A program made the position numbers and the translations under genes. This document shows positions 21,232-33,817 of a DNA stretch of 64,000 nucleotides, piece by piece. The first letter of the stretch is position 1. Every line of letters starts with the position of its first letter. Under the pieces are notes generated by a model. The model did no database searches, was not told where the DNA came from, and saw only the letters and a list, made by a program, of their open reading frames with translations. Origin of the DNA: Stenotrophomonas tumulicola (lineage in GTDB: Bacteria > Pseudomonadota > Gammaproteobacteria > Xanthomonadales > Xanthomonadaceae); assembly GCF_014117215.1 (NCBI RefSeq), contig NZ_JACGXS010000001.1, forward strand, positions 930,001 through 994,000, in the 5' to 3' direction.

Positions 21232-22161
21232 ATGTTCGACCTGTCGGCTTATGCACTGAGATTCTTGGAATACCTTGTCATCATGGTTCTTTTCGGGGTT
21301 CCACTCTTCGGTTGGTACGGGTCGCGTCGATCGGCACTCGCCGACGCCTTGGCCGGGTGGTCACTCATGGGCGTTCTATTGGCGGGTGCCGTAGCCGGTC
21401 TCGTGCTCACCGGGCTCGATGTCGTCTTCAAGACCGCGGGCATCATGGGAATGCCGCTTGCCGAGGTTGATCGCGGATCGCTTGGCTGGTATCTGCTCGA
21501 GACGTCCGCGGGCCGGGCAGCCATGGCGAGAGGCGCGCTGCTGGTCGCCCTGATGTTCGTGCTCGGATGGCATCGTCGCCGCGGGAAGGTGGAGACCGCC
21601 TTCCCGCTGGGGGCGATGCTGGCGGGCGGCGCACTCGCTTCGCTGGCATGGAACGGCCACGCCGCCGCTGGCGAGGGCTTGGCAGGCGCGGTCCGGCTTG
21701 CTGCAGGCATCGTCCATCTTCTCGCGGCAGGCGGCTGGATCGCAGCGGTCCTGATGTTCCTTGCCATGCTGCTGCGCGGCAAAGAGACGAACGGCAGCGG
21801 GCGTCTGCGATCAACGCATGACTTTCTGCATGGTTTTTCGACGCTGGGAACGATCTTCGTTGGTGCGCTCATCGTGTCCGGCATCGCGCACTACGGGGAT
21901 CTCACCGCGTGGTCGTTTTCGGCCCTGTTCCAGAGCACCTACGGGAAGTTGCTGCTGTTCAAACTGGCCCTGTTCGCTGGAATGCTGGGTTTGGGAGCGC
22001 TGCACCGATGGACGCTGGTGCCGCGCTTGGAACGAGCGCTGACCAGCGGAGATCCCGCGCAGGAGGTGCGGGCTTTGCGGCAGAGTGTTACGGCTGAGGC
22101 CGCGCTGGCCATCTTGATCCTGATTGTTGTTTCAGTGCTCGGGACGCTCAGCCCCGAATAG
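21232..22161 (+). CDS. copD: CopD, inner-membrane copper transport protein
   Basis: A 309-residue polytopic membrane protein with about eight hydrophobic segments. The [19 protein letters not shown] and [18 protein letters not shown] regions are typical of CopD/YcnJ. It pairs with CopC; family members are proposed to move copper across the inner membrane. The start MFDLSAY at 21232 is 10 bases after copC; the longer frame from 21112 overlaps copC and is rejected. Confidence 0.92.
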   Translation: MFDLSAYALRFLEYLVIMVLFGVPLFGWYGSRRSALADALAGWSLMGVLLAGAVAGLVLTGLDVVFKTAGIMGMPLAEVDRGSLGWYLLETSAGRAAMARGALLVALMFVLGWHRRRGKVETAFPLGAMLAGGALASLAWNGHAAAGEGLAGAVRLAAGIVHLLAAGGWIAAVLMFLAMLLRGKETNGSGRLRSTHDFLHGFSTLGTIFVGALIVSGIAHYGDLTAWSFSALFQSTYGKLLLFKLALFAGMLGLGALHRWTLVPRLERALTSGDPAQEVRALRQSVTAEAALAILILIVVSVLGTLSPE

Positions 22162-22222
22162 CTGTGTAACCCGCAATGGCACACTGCCTTGGCAGTCCAT
22201 CCCCACTAAAGCGAGCATCGGC

Positions 22223-24649
<2,427 letters not shown>

Positions 24650-24677
24650 TGGCTCATATCCCACAAGGAGTACTGCA

Positions 24678-24953
24678 ATGAAGCGTTATGCCTCCCTCTC
24701 GATGATGGCCTTGTTCCTGATGGCGGGCGCGGCCTTCGCCGGCGGCCAGACCACCACGCCCACCACCGACCACGGTCAGCACAAGCCGGCGGCGGCCGAT
24801 GCCGATTTCACCAAGCTCGATGCCAACAAGGACGGCTCGCTGTCCAAGGAAGAACTGGCCAAGCACAAGCTGGCGCCGCACTTTGGCATGCTCGATAGCA
24901 ACAAAGACGGCAAGCTGAGCCCGCAGGAATTCGCTGCCGGCAAGGGTATGTAA
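24678..24953 (+). CDS. Exported EF-hand protein
   Basis: A 91-residue periplasmic protein with a signal peptide (MMALFLMAGAAFAGG) and two EF-hand loops (DANKDGSLSKEE and DSNKDGKLSPQE). It may bind calcium or other divalent ions; such genes are frequent in xanthomonad copper clusters. Preceded by AAGGAG and followed by a strong terminator-like hairpin. The longer frame from 24561 overlaps the ATPase gene. Confidence 0.85.
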   Translation: MKRYASLSMMALFLMAGAAFAGGQTTTPTTDHGQHKPAAADADFTKLDANKDGSLSKEELAKHKLAPHFGMLDSNKDGKLSPQEFAAGKGM

Positions 24954-24963
24954 GTGTTCTCAG

Positions 24964-24991
24964 CCCGGGAGCTGTTCCAACAGTTCCCGGG
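24964..24991 (+). terminator. Rho-independent-like hairpin after the EF-hand gene
   Basis: CCCGGGA-g-CTGTT pairs with AACAG-t-TCCCGGG around two bases, followed by TTCTT. It lies 10 bases past the EF-hand stop and before the DUF305 ribosome site. Confidence 0.65.
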
Positions 24992-25027
24992 TTCTTCCGC
25001 CGTTCTGCCATTCCCACGGAGATTGTT

Positions 25028-25579
25028 ATGTCCTCTTCGCACGGTACGCACGAAAACGCGCAAGACCCGCAGTCCCAGCACGCAAAACCGCACGCCTCAC
25101 ACCAACCTGCCCACCAGGCACAACAAGGGCATCAAGGCCATTACGGCCGCCTGTTGTTGATGATGGGCCTGTCTTTCGTGGCCATGTACGCATTGATGTA
25201 CGCAATGGTCGATCAGTGGGCTAACGTCTATAACAACGTCAACCAGTTCTACATGGCGGGCCTGATGGCCGCTCCCATGCTGCTGATCGAGCTGTGGCTA
25301 ATGTCCAGCATGTACCCCGATCGCCGACGCAATCTGATTCTGGCTGGTCTGACGGTGGCGTTCATGCTGTTCTGCTGGTGGGGCATTCGCACTCAAGCAG
25401 CGGTCACTGACAAGCAGTTCATCCGTTCGATGATTCCCCACCACGCTGGCGCCATCCTGATGTGTGAGGAGAATCGTCTGAAGGATCCTGAGTTGGTGAA
25501 GCTCTGCCAGGACATTATTACCTCGCAGACACAGGAGATCGCGCAAATGAAGCAGTTGCTGGCTGAGCGTTCCCGTTAG
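25028..25579 (+). CDS. DUF305 membrane protein
   Basis: A 183-residue protein: a His/Gln-rich N-terminal tail (HASHQPAHQAQQGHQGH), three membrane segments (LLLMMGLSFVAMYALMYAM, MAGLMAAPMLLIELW, LAGLTVAFMLFCWW), then a DUF305 domain with the typical IRSMIPHHAGAILMC. DUF305 proteins accompany copper and other metal operons; the role is unproven. A CACGGAG ribosome site precedes the start. Confidence 0.85.
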   Translation: MSSSHGTHENAQDPQSQHAKPHASHQPAHQAQQGHQGHYGRLLLMMGLSFVAMYALMYAMVDQWANVYNNVNQFYMAGLMAAPMLLIELWLMSSMYPDRRRNLILAGLTVAFMLFCWWGIRTQAAVTDKQFIRSMIPHHAGAILMCEENRLKDPELVKLCQDIITSQTQEIAQMKQLLAERSR

Positions 25580-25608
25580 CTCACTGCCTTTTGCCAGCCG
25601 ATATCACT

Positions 25609-25815
25609 TCACTGAGCCTGCGCACTGACCATTCGGTGGATCAAACGCGCGGCCACACGTGCGGTGGCTTGATCCGGATCCAGGGGCGGACACAGTTCCG
25701 CCACGTCGACCACACGTACCTTGCCCGAGGCCATGACCAGATCCAGCAGGGCTTCCAGGACCTCCAGACTCACCCCGCGTGGGTTGGGGGCGCTCACGCC
25801 CGGGGCCACCACCAT
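25609..25815 (-). pseudogene. Remnant of formimidoylglutamase/arginase-family gene (C-terminus)
   Basis: About 70 codons on the minus strand read APGVSAPNPRGVSLEVLEAL, then VVDVAELCPPLDPDQATARVAA. This is the C-terminal end of HutG-like ureohydrolases. The rest of the gene is missing, and the fragment abuts the receptor remnant on the other strand near 25810. A deletion or insertion scar from chromosomal DNA. Confidence 0.7.
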
Positions 25816-26173
25816 TGAGTACGCCGGCAAGATCACCAGCGGCTTGGGTAGCTACACCCAGTGGCGTGGCTTGGGCTCACTGCGTATGGGCAAGAACCGT
25901 TGGACCGGCGTCTATTCGGCGCAGTACATCGGCAGCGCGGACGACATCATCGCCGTGCCCGACACGATCGGCTCGCATGTGTCCAGCGTGGTGTACCACA
26001 GCCTGCAACTGAGCTACGGCATCAAGAAGAAATGGGATATCTCCGCCGGCGTTGAAAAAGTGCTCGATAAGAAGGCGCCGTTCGTGAAGAACAACCCCAA
26101 CACCGACACCGACACCATGACGTACGACTTGCTGGGTCGTCGCTGGAATGTCCGCTTTGGTTACCACTGGTAA
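25811..26173 (+). pseudogene. Remnant of a TonB-dependent receptor (C-terminal barrel)
   Basis: The frame reads EYAGKITSGLGSYTQWRG and continues to a C-terminal YDLLGRRWNVRFGYHW, the alternating beta-strand ending of TonB-dependent outer-membrane receptors. Only about 120 codons remain of some 700. It was probably a metal-linked receptor, because the next gene (DUF4198) normally follows such receptors. No start codon or signal peptide remains. Confidence 0.72.
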
Positions 26174-26199
26174 GCCACGATCACGAGGAGCTACACATC

Positions 26200-27030
26200 A
26201 TGAGAAACACGCAACTATCCGCCACACTACTGCTGTTCGCTGTGGCCGGCAGTGCCGGTGCGCACGACCTGTTTGTCGCTTTCTCCAAGCCTGGCACCGC
26301 AGCGGGCGAGGCGAACACCGCCTTGGTGAACAACGGCACCTTCGATGAAAGTGCTGGCGCAGTCACCCGAGCGCGTCTACAGGACGTTTCGCTGAGCCAG
26401 GACGGTGCCAAGGCCGCCCCGGACCTGGCCAGTTGGAAAGAGATCGGCAAGCAAAGCCAGCTCACCGTCCATCCGGCGGGCGAGGGCACCTATCTGCTGG
26501 GTGTCTCGACGATGGCTTCCACCAGCACACGTACGGCCAGCGAGTTCGGCAAGTACCTGGAGCTGGAAGACTTGCCCGATACGCTGGCCACCTATGACGC
26601 AAGCAAGTTCCCCAAAGGGGTCACCTATAGCTATACCAAGCATGCCCGTGCCATTGGACAGGTGGGCACGAAACTGACCGACGACTTCGCTGCCTCGCTG
26701 GGCTATCCGTTGGAGATCCGCTTGGCCCGCAATCCTGGAAGCGTGAAGGTCGGCGAACAGCTGTCGTTCCAAGTGCTGCAGCAGGGCACGCCAGTGCCCA
26801 ACCTACGCGTGTACGTCGGTCATCGTGCTGATGCACCGGTCAAGGGCGGGCACGGTAGCGCTACGCTCCTGCGCACCGATGCCCAAGGCCAAGCCAGTTT
26901 CCAGGTGACCACCGCCAAGACCTGGTACATCCACACCAATCACATGGTGCCCTCTACACAAAAGGCTTTGGATTTTGTGTCGGATCGGGCGTCGCTGAGC
27001 TTTGAGATTTCCCCGCACGCCGGGCACTGA
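26200..27030 (+). CDS. DUF4198 periplasmic metal-related protein
   Basis: A 276-residue exported protein, with a signal peptide ending in GSAGAHDLFVAF. The mature N-terminus begins with His-Asp, and the end has the DUF4198 layout (LSFQVLQQGTPVPNLRVYVG, a Gly/His loop, WYIHTNHMV). The family is linked to nickel and copper handling next to TonB-dependent receptors, consistent with the receptor fragment just upstream. GAGGAG precedes the start. Confidence 0.8.
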   Translation: MRNTQLSATLLLFAVAGSAGAHDLFVAFSKPGTAAGEANTALVNNGTFDESAGAVTRARLQDVSLSQDGAKAAPDLASWKEIGKQSQLTVHPAGEGTYLLGVSTMASTSTRTASEFGKYLELEDLPDTLATYDASKFPKGVTYSYTKHARAIGQVGTKLTDDFAASLGYPLEIRLARNPGSVKVGEQLSFQVLQQGTPVPNLRVYVGHRADAPVKGGHGSATLLRTDAQGQASFQVTTAKTWYIHTNHMVPSTQKALDFVSDRASLSFEISPHAGH

Positions 27031-27062
27031 CAAGTAGGCACGTAGGCGGTACTCTCCCCTTT

Positions 27063-27101
27063 GACGCCAGTCATGACTTCTTCCATGACTCGCGTCTTTT
27101 T
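27063..27101 (+). terminator. Rho-independent terminator after the copper cassette
   Basis: Stem GACGC-c-AGTCATG with CATGACT-c-GCGTC and a run of five T. It sits 32 bases after the DUF4198 stop and separates the rightward copper cassette from the leftward second cus operon. Confidence 0.85.
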
Positions 27102-27810
27102 GTGGGGACGGACCTCAGGTGCTCAGTCTGTCTCTCATTGGTCGCCCCGCGCCGCGCGCAATCCACGTCGCCGCACCAGATAGAACGCTGCGGGAATCAC
27201 CACCATAGAGAGCACCGGTGCGGTGAGCATGCCACCCAGCATCGGCGCGGCGATACGTTGCATGACCTCCGAGCCGGCACCGGCACCAACGAACAGCGGA
27301 AACAACCCGGCCAGGATGACGGCTACCGTCATCGCCTTCGGGCGCACCCGCTGCACGGCACCTTCGTAGATAGCCTCTTGCAGGGTAGACACATCTTCCG
27401 GCGCACCGCTGGCCAAGCGCTGCTCCCAAGCATGACGCAGGTACAGCAACATGATGACGCCGAACTCAGCCGCAACGCCACCCAGGGCGATGAATCCGAT
27501 CATGCTGGCTACCGAAATCGCATGGCCCAGCCCCCAGATCAACCAGAAACCGCCCACCAACGCCAAGGGCAAGCTGAGCAGGATGATGGATACATCGCTG
27601 AGCCGGCGAAACACCATCCAGATGACCAGGAAGATGATCGCCAACGCCGCGGGCACCACCCATTGCAGGCGTGCCAATGCCCGTTGCAGATACTCGTACT
27701 GCCCCGACCAGGCCAGACCATAGCCGGCAGGCAAACTCACCTGGGTCTGCATCGCGGCTTGCAGGTCCTGGACCACCGATCCTAAGTCGCGATCGGCCAC
27801 ATCGACGTAG

Positions 27811-28073
27811 ATGTAGCCCACCAACCGGCCGTTATCGCTCTTGAGCATCGGCGGGCCTGGGCTGATTGACAGCTCCGCCACCTGGCTCAAGGTCAGTTGC
27901 ACACCGCCTGGCGCGATCAGCGGCAGATCCTGCAAGGCCTGCAATGAGTCGCGCTGGCCACGGGGGTAGCGCAAGACGATGGGATAGCGCTCGCGCCCCT
28001 CGATCGTTTCCCCGATTGGATCGCCGCCAACGACCGTGGCAATCAGTTGCTGGAGTTGGCCTTGAGTGAATCC
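27811..28073. repeat. 263-bp direct repeat, copy 1 (inside second cusA)
   Basis: Identical by eye to 28074-28336 and directly adjacent. The junctions share a 2-base AT microhomology. Because 263 is not a multiple of three, the reading frame shifts. Confidence 0.9.
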
Positions 28074-28336
28074 ATGTAGCCCACCAACCGGCCGTTATCG
28101 CTCTTGAGCATCGGCGGGCCTGGGCTGATTGACAGCTCCGCCACCTGGCTCAAGGTCAGTTGCACACCGCCTGGCGCGATCAGCGGCAGATCCTGCAAGG
28201 CCTGCAATGAGTCGCGCTGGCCACGGGGGTAGCGCAAGACGATGGGATAGCGCTCGCGCCCCTCGATCGTTTCCCCGATTGGATCGCCGCCAACGACCGT
28301 GGCAATCAGTTGCTGGAGTTGGCCTTGAGTGAATCC
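28074..28336. repeat. 263-bp direct repeat, copy 2 (inside second cusA)
   Basis: Head-to-tail copy of 27811-28073. Lack of visible divergence means the duplication is very recent or an assembly artefact. Confidence 0.9.
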
Positions 28337-30534
28337 ATAACGCGCAGCGATTTCCGGGCGCACCTGTACATCGACATAGCGCCCGCCGGTGACGCGTTCG
28401 GCCAGTGCCGAACTCACGCCGGGCACAGTCTTGGCCACCTGCTCGATCTGCTGGCTCAGGCGCTCGATCTGCTCCACATCTGGTCCGGAGACCTTGATCC
28501 CAATCGGGCTTTTGATGCCGGTGGCCAACATATCGATGCGATTGCGAATGGGCGGTACCCATAGATTGGTTAGACCGGGAATCTTGACCGCGGCGTCCAA
28601 CTCTTGGCGTAGCTTCTGAAGGGTCATGCCCGGGCGCCATTGATCCCGCGGCTTGAAGGTCACGGTGGTCTCAAACATTTCCATAGGTGCCGGATCGGTC
28701 GCACTTTCGGCACGGCCGGCCTTGCCGAACACGTGCTCGACCTCCGGTACGGTTTTGATCATCCGTCCTGAGAGCTGAAGCAACTGGCGCGCCTTGTCGG
28801 CTGACAGGCCTGGCAACGCAGTGGGCATGTACAGCAGGCTGCCTTCTTCCAAGGGTGGCATGAATTCACTGCCCAACCGGCTAAAGGGGATCAAGGTGAG
28901 CACCAGCAGCAGGCCACTGAGCAGCAAGGTGACACCGGGATGTTTGAGGACCCACAACAGAATGGGCCGGTATCCGGCGATCAGGATGCGATTTATGGGG
29001 TTCTGTTGTTCCGGCCGGATGTGGCCGCGGATCAGGTAGCCCATCAGCACGGGGATCAAGGTCACCGACAACCCTGCTGCGGCGGCCATCGCGTAGGTCT
29101 TGGTGTAGGCCAAGGGCGAGAATAAACGCCCTTCCTGCGCCTGCAGGGCAAAAACCGGCACGAAGGATAGGGTGATGACCAGCAAGCTCGCGAACAGGGC
29201 CGGTCCGACCTCGGCCGCCGAGCGGGCCATCAACTGCCAGCGCTCCTCACCCTGGGGTTCCCGACCGTGCTCCTCCCGCCAGTGCTCCAGATGCTTGTGT
29301 GCATTTTCGATCATCACCACCGCTGCATCGACCATCGCACCAATGGCGATGGCGATGCCTCCTAACGACAGCAAGTTGGCGGAGATCCCCTGGGCGTGCA
29401 TCACGATGAAGGCCGCTAGGATACCCAAGGGTAGGGTGATGACGGCCACCAACGCCGAGCGTAGGTGCCACAGGAACAGCAGGCATACCAGCGCTACGAC
29501 CAGGAACTCTTCACCAAGCTTATGGGTGAGGTTGCGTACCGCATCCTGGATTAGCTCGGAGCGGTCGTACACCGCCACCACTTCCACGCCTTCGGGCAAG
29601 CTGGATTGCAACGCCTGCAGTCGCGCTTTGACGTTCCGAATGGCCCCCAAGGCATCCTTGCCGGTCCGCAGGACGATCACGCCGCCGGCCACCTCACCTT
29701 GACCATCCGACTCTGCGATACCACGACGGAAGACCGGCCCGCGACTGATCGTGGCCACCTCGCCGAGCAAGACGGGGATGCCGTCGTTGCCGGTTACCGG
29801 CACCTGTTCGAACGCCTCCTGTGTGCGCAGGTAGCCTTCGCTACGCACCATCAGTTCGGCTTCGCCTTGTTCGATCACGGAGCCCCCGGTAGCGCCGTTG
29901 GCCGCATCCACCGCCTCGATGAGCTCGGCCACCGTCAGTCCACGGGCCGCCAACGCCTGCGGATCCGGCTGGATCTGCCAGGCGCGCACCGCACCGCCCA
30001 CACTGGCTACTTCAGCCACGTCCGGCACGGTTTTTAGCTCATAACGAAGAAACCAGTCCTGCAACGCACGCAGCTGCCCCACATCACGTTGACCGGTCCG
30101 ATCCACCAAGGCGTACTGGTAGATCCAGCCCAGCCCTGTCGCATCAGGACCCAGCGCCGGATTCACATTCGGCGGAAGTCGATCGCGCACCTGGCTCAAG
30201 TACTCGAGCACTCGAGAGCGAGCCCAGTACAGATCAGTGGCATCGTCAAACAGGATGTAGACGAACGAATCACCGAAGAAGGAGAAGCCGCGTACCGCTT
30301 TCACGCCCGGCACGGACAACATCGTGGTGGCCAACGGGTAGGTGACTTGGTCTTCGATGATACGCGGGGTTTGCCCAGCCCATTGCGTGCGGATGATGAC
30401 TTGGGTATCCGACAGGTCCGGCAGCGCATCCAGCGGCGTGTTCTTTATCGACCAGATGCCGACCACCGCCAGCAGCGCGGCGGCAACCAGCACCAGCACG
30501 CGATTGGCGATGCAAGCATGGATCAGGCGCGCGA

Positions 30535-32048
30535 TCATGGCGTGCCCTCCATCGCTTCGGACATGACGGCGCTTGCCTGGCAATCAGCGGCTGCGGCGGA
30601 GCCGAACTTGGGTACCAACTGCATATCCATGAACGGTGACTTGCCCGGCTTGTCGAAATGCTTCTCCGGCACCATCGGGTCATACCAGTACTGCACCGGG
30701 CAGCGTGGCGGCGTGGAGGTGGAGGTCTCTGGCGCGACAGGCGCAGGCTGTCTGGACGGTGACGGCACGACAGTGCGTGCGTCGTGCCCGGCGTCATGGC
30801 GCTCGTGTACACCTGATGCGCTGGCAGGGCTTGTAGGTTGTGCAGCGCCCAGGCGCTCCAACGCACCGGAGAGATTGGCTTCAGAGTCGAGCAGGAACTG
30901 ACCCGAGACCACCACGCGTTCACCACCGGCCAAGCCTGCCACGATCTGCGTGCGCCCTTGCACGCTACGTCCGGCACTCACCCGCACTGGCCGGAAGCTC
31001 CCGTCCGGATCCTGCACGATGACCCGGCTGTCCCGCCCGGTGGCAATCAGCGCCTCCGTGGGAACGACTGGCAAGGCCTGCTCGCATCGGGCTGCACCAG
31101 AACCTCGGCGAACATGCCCGGCACCAGCCGACGCTGCGGGTTGCGCAGCACAATTCGCGCCCGCTGCGTGCGACTAGCCATGTCGACCTGGGGAAGCAAC
31201 GCCTGGATCTGTCCGCCAAAGCGCTCTGCCGGCCATGCATTGACCGTGGCCTGCACTGAGGTCCCCAGCCGCAAGGTGCCCAGCGCTGCCTGGGGCACCG
31301 AGGCCTCCAGCCACAGCGTGTCCAGCCCATTGATCTTGAACAGTGGCGTACCGGGTATCACCGTCTGCCCCTCGCGTGCCAGGATCTCGGTCACGACACC
31401 ACTGTGGTCTGCGCCAAGCACGACGCCACTTCTGGCCGAGGCGCCAGAAGGAACACCCAACGAACGCAACCGTTGTTGCGCGGCACCCTGTAGCTCACGC
31501 GCGCTCGCGGACTGAGCTTGGCTCAGGGTATGTGCTTCGGCGATGGCCGCGTTCCATGCCGGGGCCTGCACGGTGGCCAGCGCTTGACCACGACGAACCT
31601 CGGTAAACGGCGCCTTTACCTGCACGTGGGTGATCAAGCCTTCCGTGCGCGCACTGACCACGGTTTCCTGGGTCAGATCCCTCGTCAGTGTGCCCGGCAC
31701 GCGTACAGCAGTCCCTAGTGACTCTACCGTCACTTCCTGAGTGCGTATGCCCACGTTCTGCTGCAGGCGCGGATTGATCTGCGTTCCGCCGCCCATGGCC
31801 TCATCTGCGTATTTGGGCAGCAACTTCATATCCATGAACGGAGATTTGCCCGGCTTGTCGAATCGCTGCTCCGGCGCCATGGGGTCGTACCAGTACAACA
31901 CCTTGCGCGCTTGACCTGCGCCGCTCGTGCCGGTGGGCGGGGTGGAATCAGAGGTTCGAGTCATCCAGGCGTAGCCGCTGGCAAAGCCGAGCGCCAGCAA
32001 CCCGAGGGCCACGGCGAGCTGTGTGAGACGCGTCTTGGTCGGGGTCAT
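30535..32048 (-). pseudogene. cusB: Second cusB, frameshifted, with metal domains at both ends
   Basis: The adaptor of the second Cus pump. The first 333 codons (start 32048, overlapping cusC) carry the membrane anchor, the heavy-metal-binding domain (YWYDPMAP, FMDMKLLPKY) and the hairpin domain, but run out of frame after VLVQPDASR. The homologous continuation [13 protein letters not shown] is in another frame from about 31074. A one-base loss near 31074-31085 explains it. Unlike the copy at 8666, the C-terminus carries a second heavy-metal-binding domain ([18 protein letters not shown]) in place of CusF. Confidence 0.88.
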
Positions 32049-33349
32049 GGCGTGTTCTCCTCATGGGGCAGCAGATAGGCCAGTGCCGCCCAGGCACGGC
32101 CCTGTTCGCCCAGCAGACGGGCGTTCTCCAGTTGCAATTCGATCTCATCGCGCCGCGCTTCCAGCCACGGCTGCAGGTCGGCACCGGCGCCGTAGGCGGC
32201 CAACGCCGTGCGTGCGCGATCGCGCGCCAAAGGCAGGCTCTGCGTGTTCTGACGCTCCAACTGGCCGGTTAACCCGCGCCATCGCGCCATCGCGCGTTGC
32301 ACCGACTCGGCTTGGATGCGCCGGGCCTCATCGCGCTCTGCGGACACCGCCTCCAGCTCAGCCCGTCGTGCCACGATGCCTCGTGCTTGGCGGTTCTTCT
32401 GGAACAGCGGCAGGCCCACGCCCACTTCCACCATGAGCATGTCGCTGCGCGCCATGCCGTCGAGTGCGCGCTCGCGACGTCCGTAGGTGAGCTCCACACT
32501 CCAATCCGGGCGGGTTTCGGCCACGGCCGCATCCACCTGGGCCTGGGCTAAGCTCTGGCGTGCCTCCCAGCCCAGTAGTGGTGTGTGCTGGTCCAGGTTG
32601 GCCAGCAGTTGGGTGGGCTCCAATGGCAACTGCGAAAAATCCGGCGCCGTACCACTGGCCAAGATCGCCTCTGGTGCAATACCCAACCACCGCGCCAGGC
32701 CGGCCTGCGCCGCGGCGTGCTCCGCATGTACCTGCTCCAGGCGATTGTCCAACTGCAGTAGGACGGCCTGGGCGGCAAGCACGTCACTGGCCCCGGCCGT
32801 GCCACCTGCCAAGCGAGCACGCGCCGCACGCTCGGCTATGCGCGCCGGCTCGCGCAAACCTTCCAACGCATCTACGGCTTGCTGCGTACTCCGCAGCTCG
32901 ATCCAGGCCTGCGCGGCCGCTTGGACCACCATCTGCTGTTCGACCATCGACAGTGAGCGCGCTTGTGCCAGCGTCGCTTGAGCCAGCGCTTGCTCGGCAC
33001 GTCGTTTCGCACGGGCAGGAAACTCCTGCATCAGCCCGACTTGCTGGGTGGTCATCTCGTCTGCCCGCAGACTGAAGGCATCGGGTCCGCTGACGGGCCA
33101 GTTCGCCAGCCCCACGATCAGACGTGGATCGGGCAACGCGCCGGCACGCGCGGCTTCTTCGGTACTTGCATCGATCTGGGATCGGCGCACCTGCAGGGTA
33201 GGGGCGTTAGCAAGCGCTTGTTGTAGTGCTTCGGGATAGCTGATCGGGATAGCGGGCGGTGCCGCCACCACAGGACCACTGAGCGCCAGGGCAAACAACA
33301 CCCCGCACGCCATCCTGCGTCTTGCACGCAGAAAGAAGGACATCTCCAT
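32045..33349 (-). CDS. cusC: Second CusC-like outer-membrane channel (TolC family)
   Basis: The only gene of the second cus operon with an intact frame: 434 residues with a signal peptide (GVLFALALSGPVVAA). Same landmarks as the first copy (ALPDPRLIVGLANWPVSG, RSDMLMVEVGVGLPLFQKN, GADLQPWLEARRDEIEL). The start is the ATG at 33349 preceded by GGAGGTCTT, matching the first copy; ATG 33343 is an alternative. With its permease and adaptor broken it could still serve another pump. Confidence 0.9.
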   Translation of the reverse strand: MEMSFFLRARRRMACGVLFALALSGPVVAAPPAIPISYPEALQQALANAPTLQVRRSQIDASTEEAARAGALPDPRLIVGLANWPVSGPDAFSLRADEMTTQQVGLMQEFPARAKRRAEQALAQATLAQARSLSMVEQQMVVQAAAQAWIELRSTQQAVDALEGLREPARIAERAARARLAGGTAGASDVLAAQAVLLQLDNRLEQVHAEHAAAQAGLARWLGIAPEAILASGTAPDFSQLPLEPTQLLANLDQHTPLLGWEARQSLAQAQVDAAVAETRPDWSVELTYGRRERALDGMARSDMLMVEVGVGLPLFQKNRQARGIVARRAELEAVSAERDEARRIQAESVQRAMARWRGLTGQLERQNTQSLPLARDRARTALAAYGAGADLQPWLEARRDEIELQLENARLLGEQGRAWAALAYLLPHEENTP

Positions 33350-33375
33350 AAGACCTCCGGACAAACGACAACGAG

Positions 33376-33398
33376 CGTGCTGCAACACAAGCAGCACG
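33376..33398 (-). promoter_or_regulatory. Hairpin between second leader and cusC
   Basis: Perfect 8-bp arms CGTGCTGC and GCAGCACG around AACACAA, 26 bases upstream of the cusC start and just after the leader stop. Same position as the hairpin at 11483 but different sequence, which argues that the structure is what is conserved. Confidence 0.55.
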
Positions 33399-33422
33399 AG
33401 CACGGGTCAATCCAGGAGGGGC

Positions 33423-33817
33423 TTAAATCAGCAGGCTACAGAAGCGCTGCAGGGGGGGCGGATCGGACACGCACACCGGAACATCCCGATAGAACGTGCG
33501 TGTACCGGTGGCAACAGAGCCTGCACGAGCGCGGAGGCGGCCAGCGCGGGCTGGTAAGGCACTTGAGGGGCCTTCGCATCGGCCGTGGCGATGTGATCGC
33601 GCTGGCAATGCTGGTCGCACAACGCCGGAGCATCGGGATCCGGCGCGGACATCTCTTCGCAACCGACCATCAGGGTCGCTTGTCCAGCATCCACCGATTC
33701 CAGCGGACAGGCGTAGGCCACCAGCGCCAGTTGTTGCAGCAGCAGCGCCCACAGTCCCAGCCATGCCAGTCGGGCACGAGGACGGGGTCGCCGCCATCGC
33801 CTCAGCAGCTTCACCAT
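33423..33817 (-). pseudogene. Second exported Cys-rich leader, frameshifted
   Basis: Paralogue of the leader at 11529: signal peptide WLGLWALLLQQLALVAYACP, then CDQHC. After LLPPVHA the frame slips: the homologous end FYRDVPVCVSDPPPLQRFCSLLI continues in another frame to 33423, while the current frame stops at 33428 with a different tail. A one-base deletion near 33504 explains this. The change removes the DPPPLQRFC ending that may matter for function. Confidence 0.75.

Larger units (their letters stand above)
27135..30538 (-). pseudogene. cusA: Second cusA, disrupted by a 263-bp tandem duplication
   Basis: Paralogue of the cusA at 5490. Reading from the ATG at 30538, the frame is intact to about residue 830 and then runs into a stop at 28043, after MDSLKANSSN. 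The rest continues in another frame to 27135. The cause is a 263-bp direct duplication (27811-28073 and 28074-28336); removing one copy restores 1046 codons plus stop. As it stands the product would lack the last porter subdomain and the C-terminal membrane bundle and cannot be a working pump. The start overlaps the cusB stop (ATGA). Confidence 0.9.
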
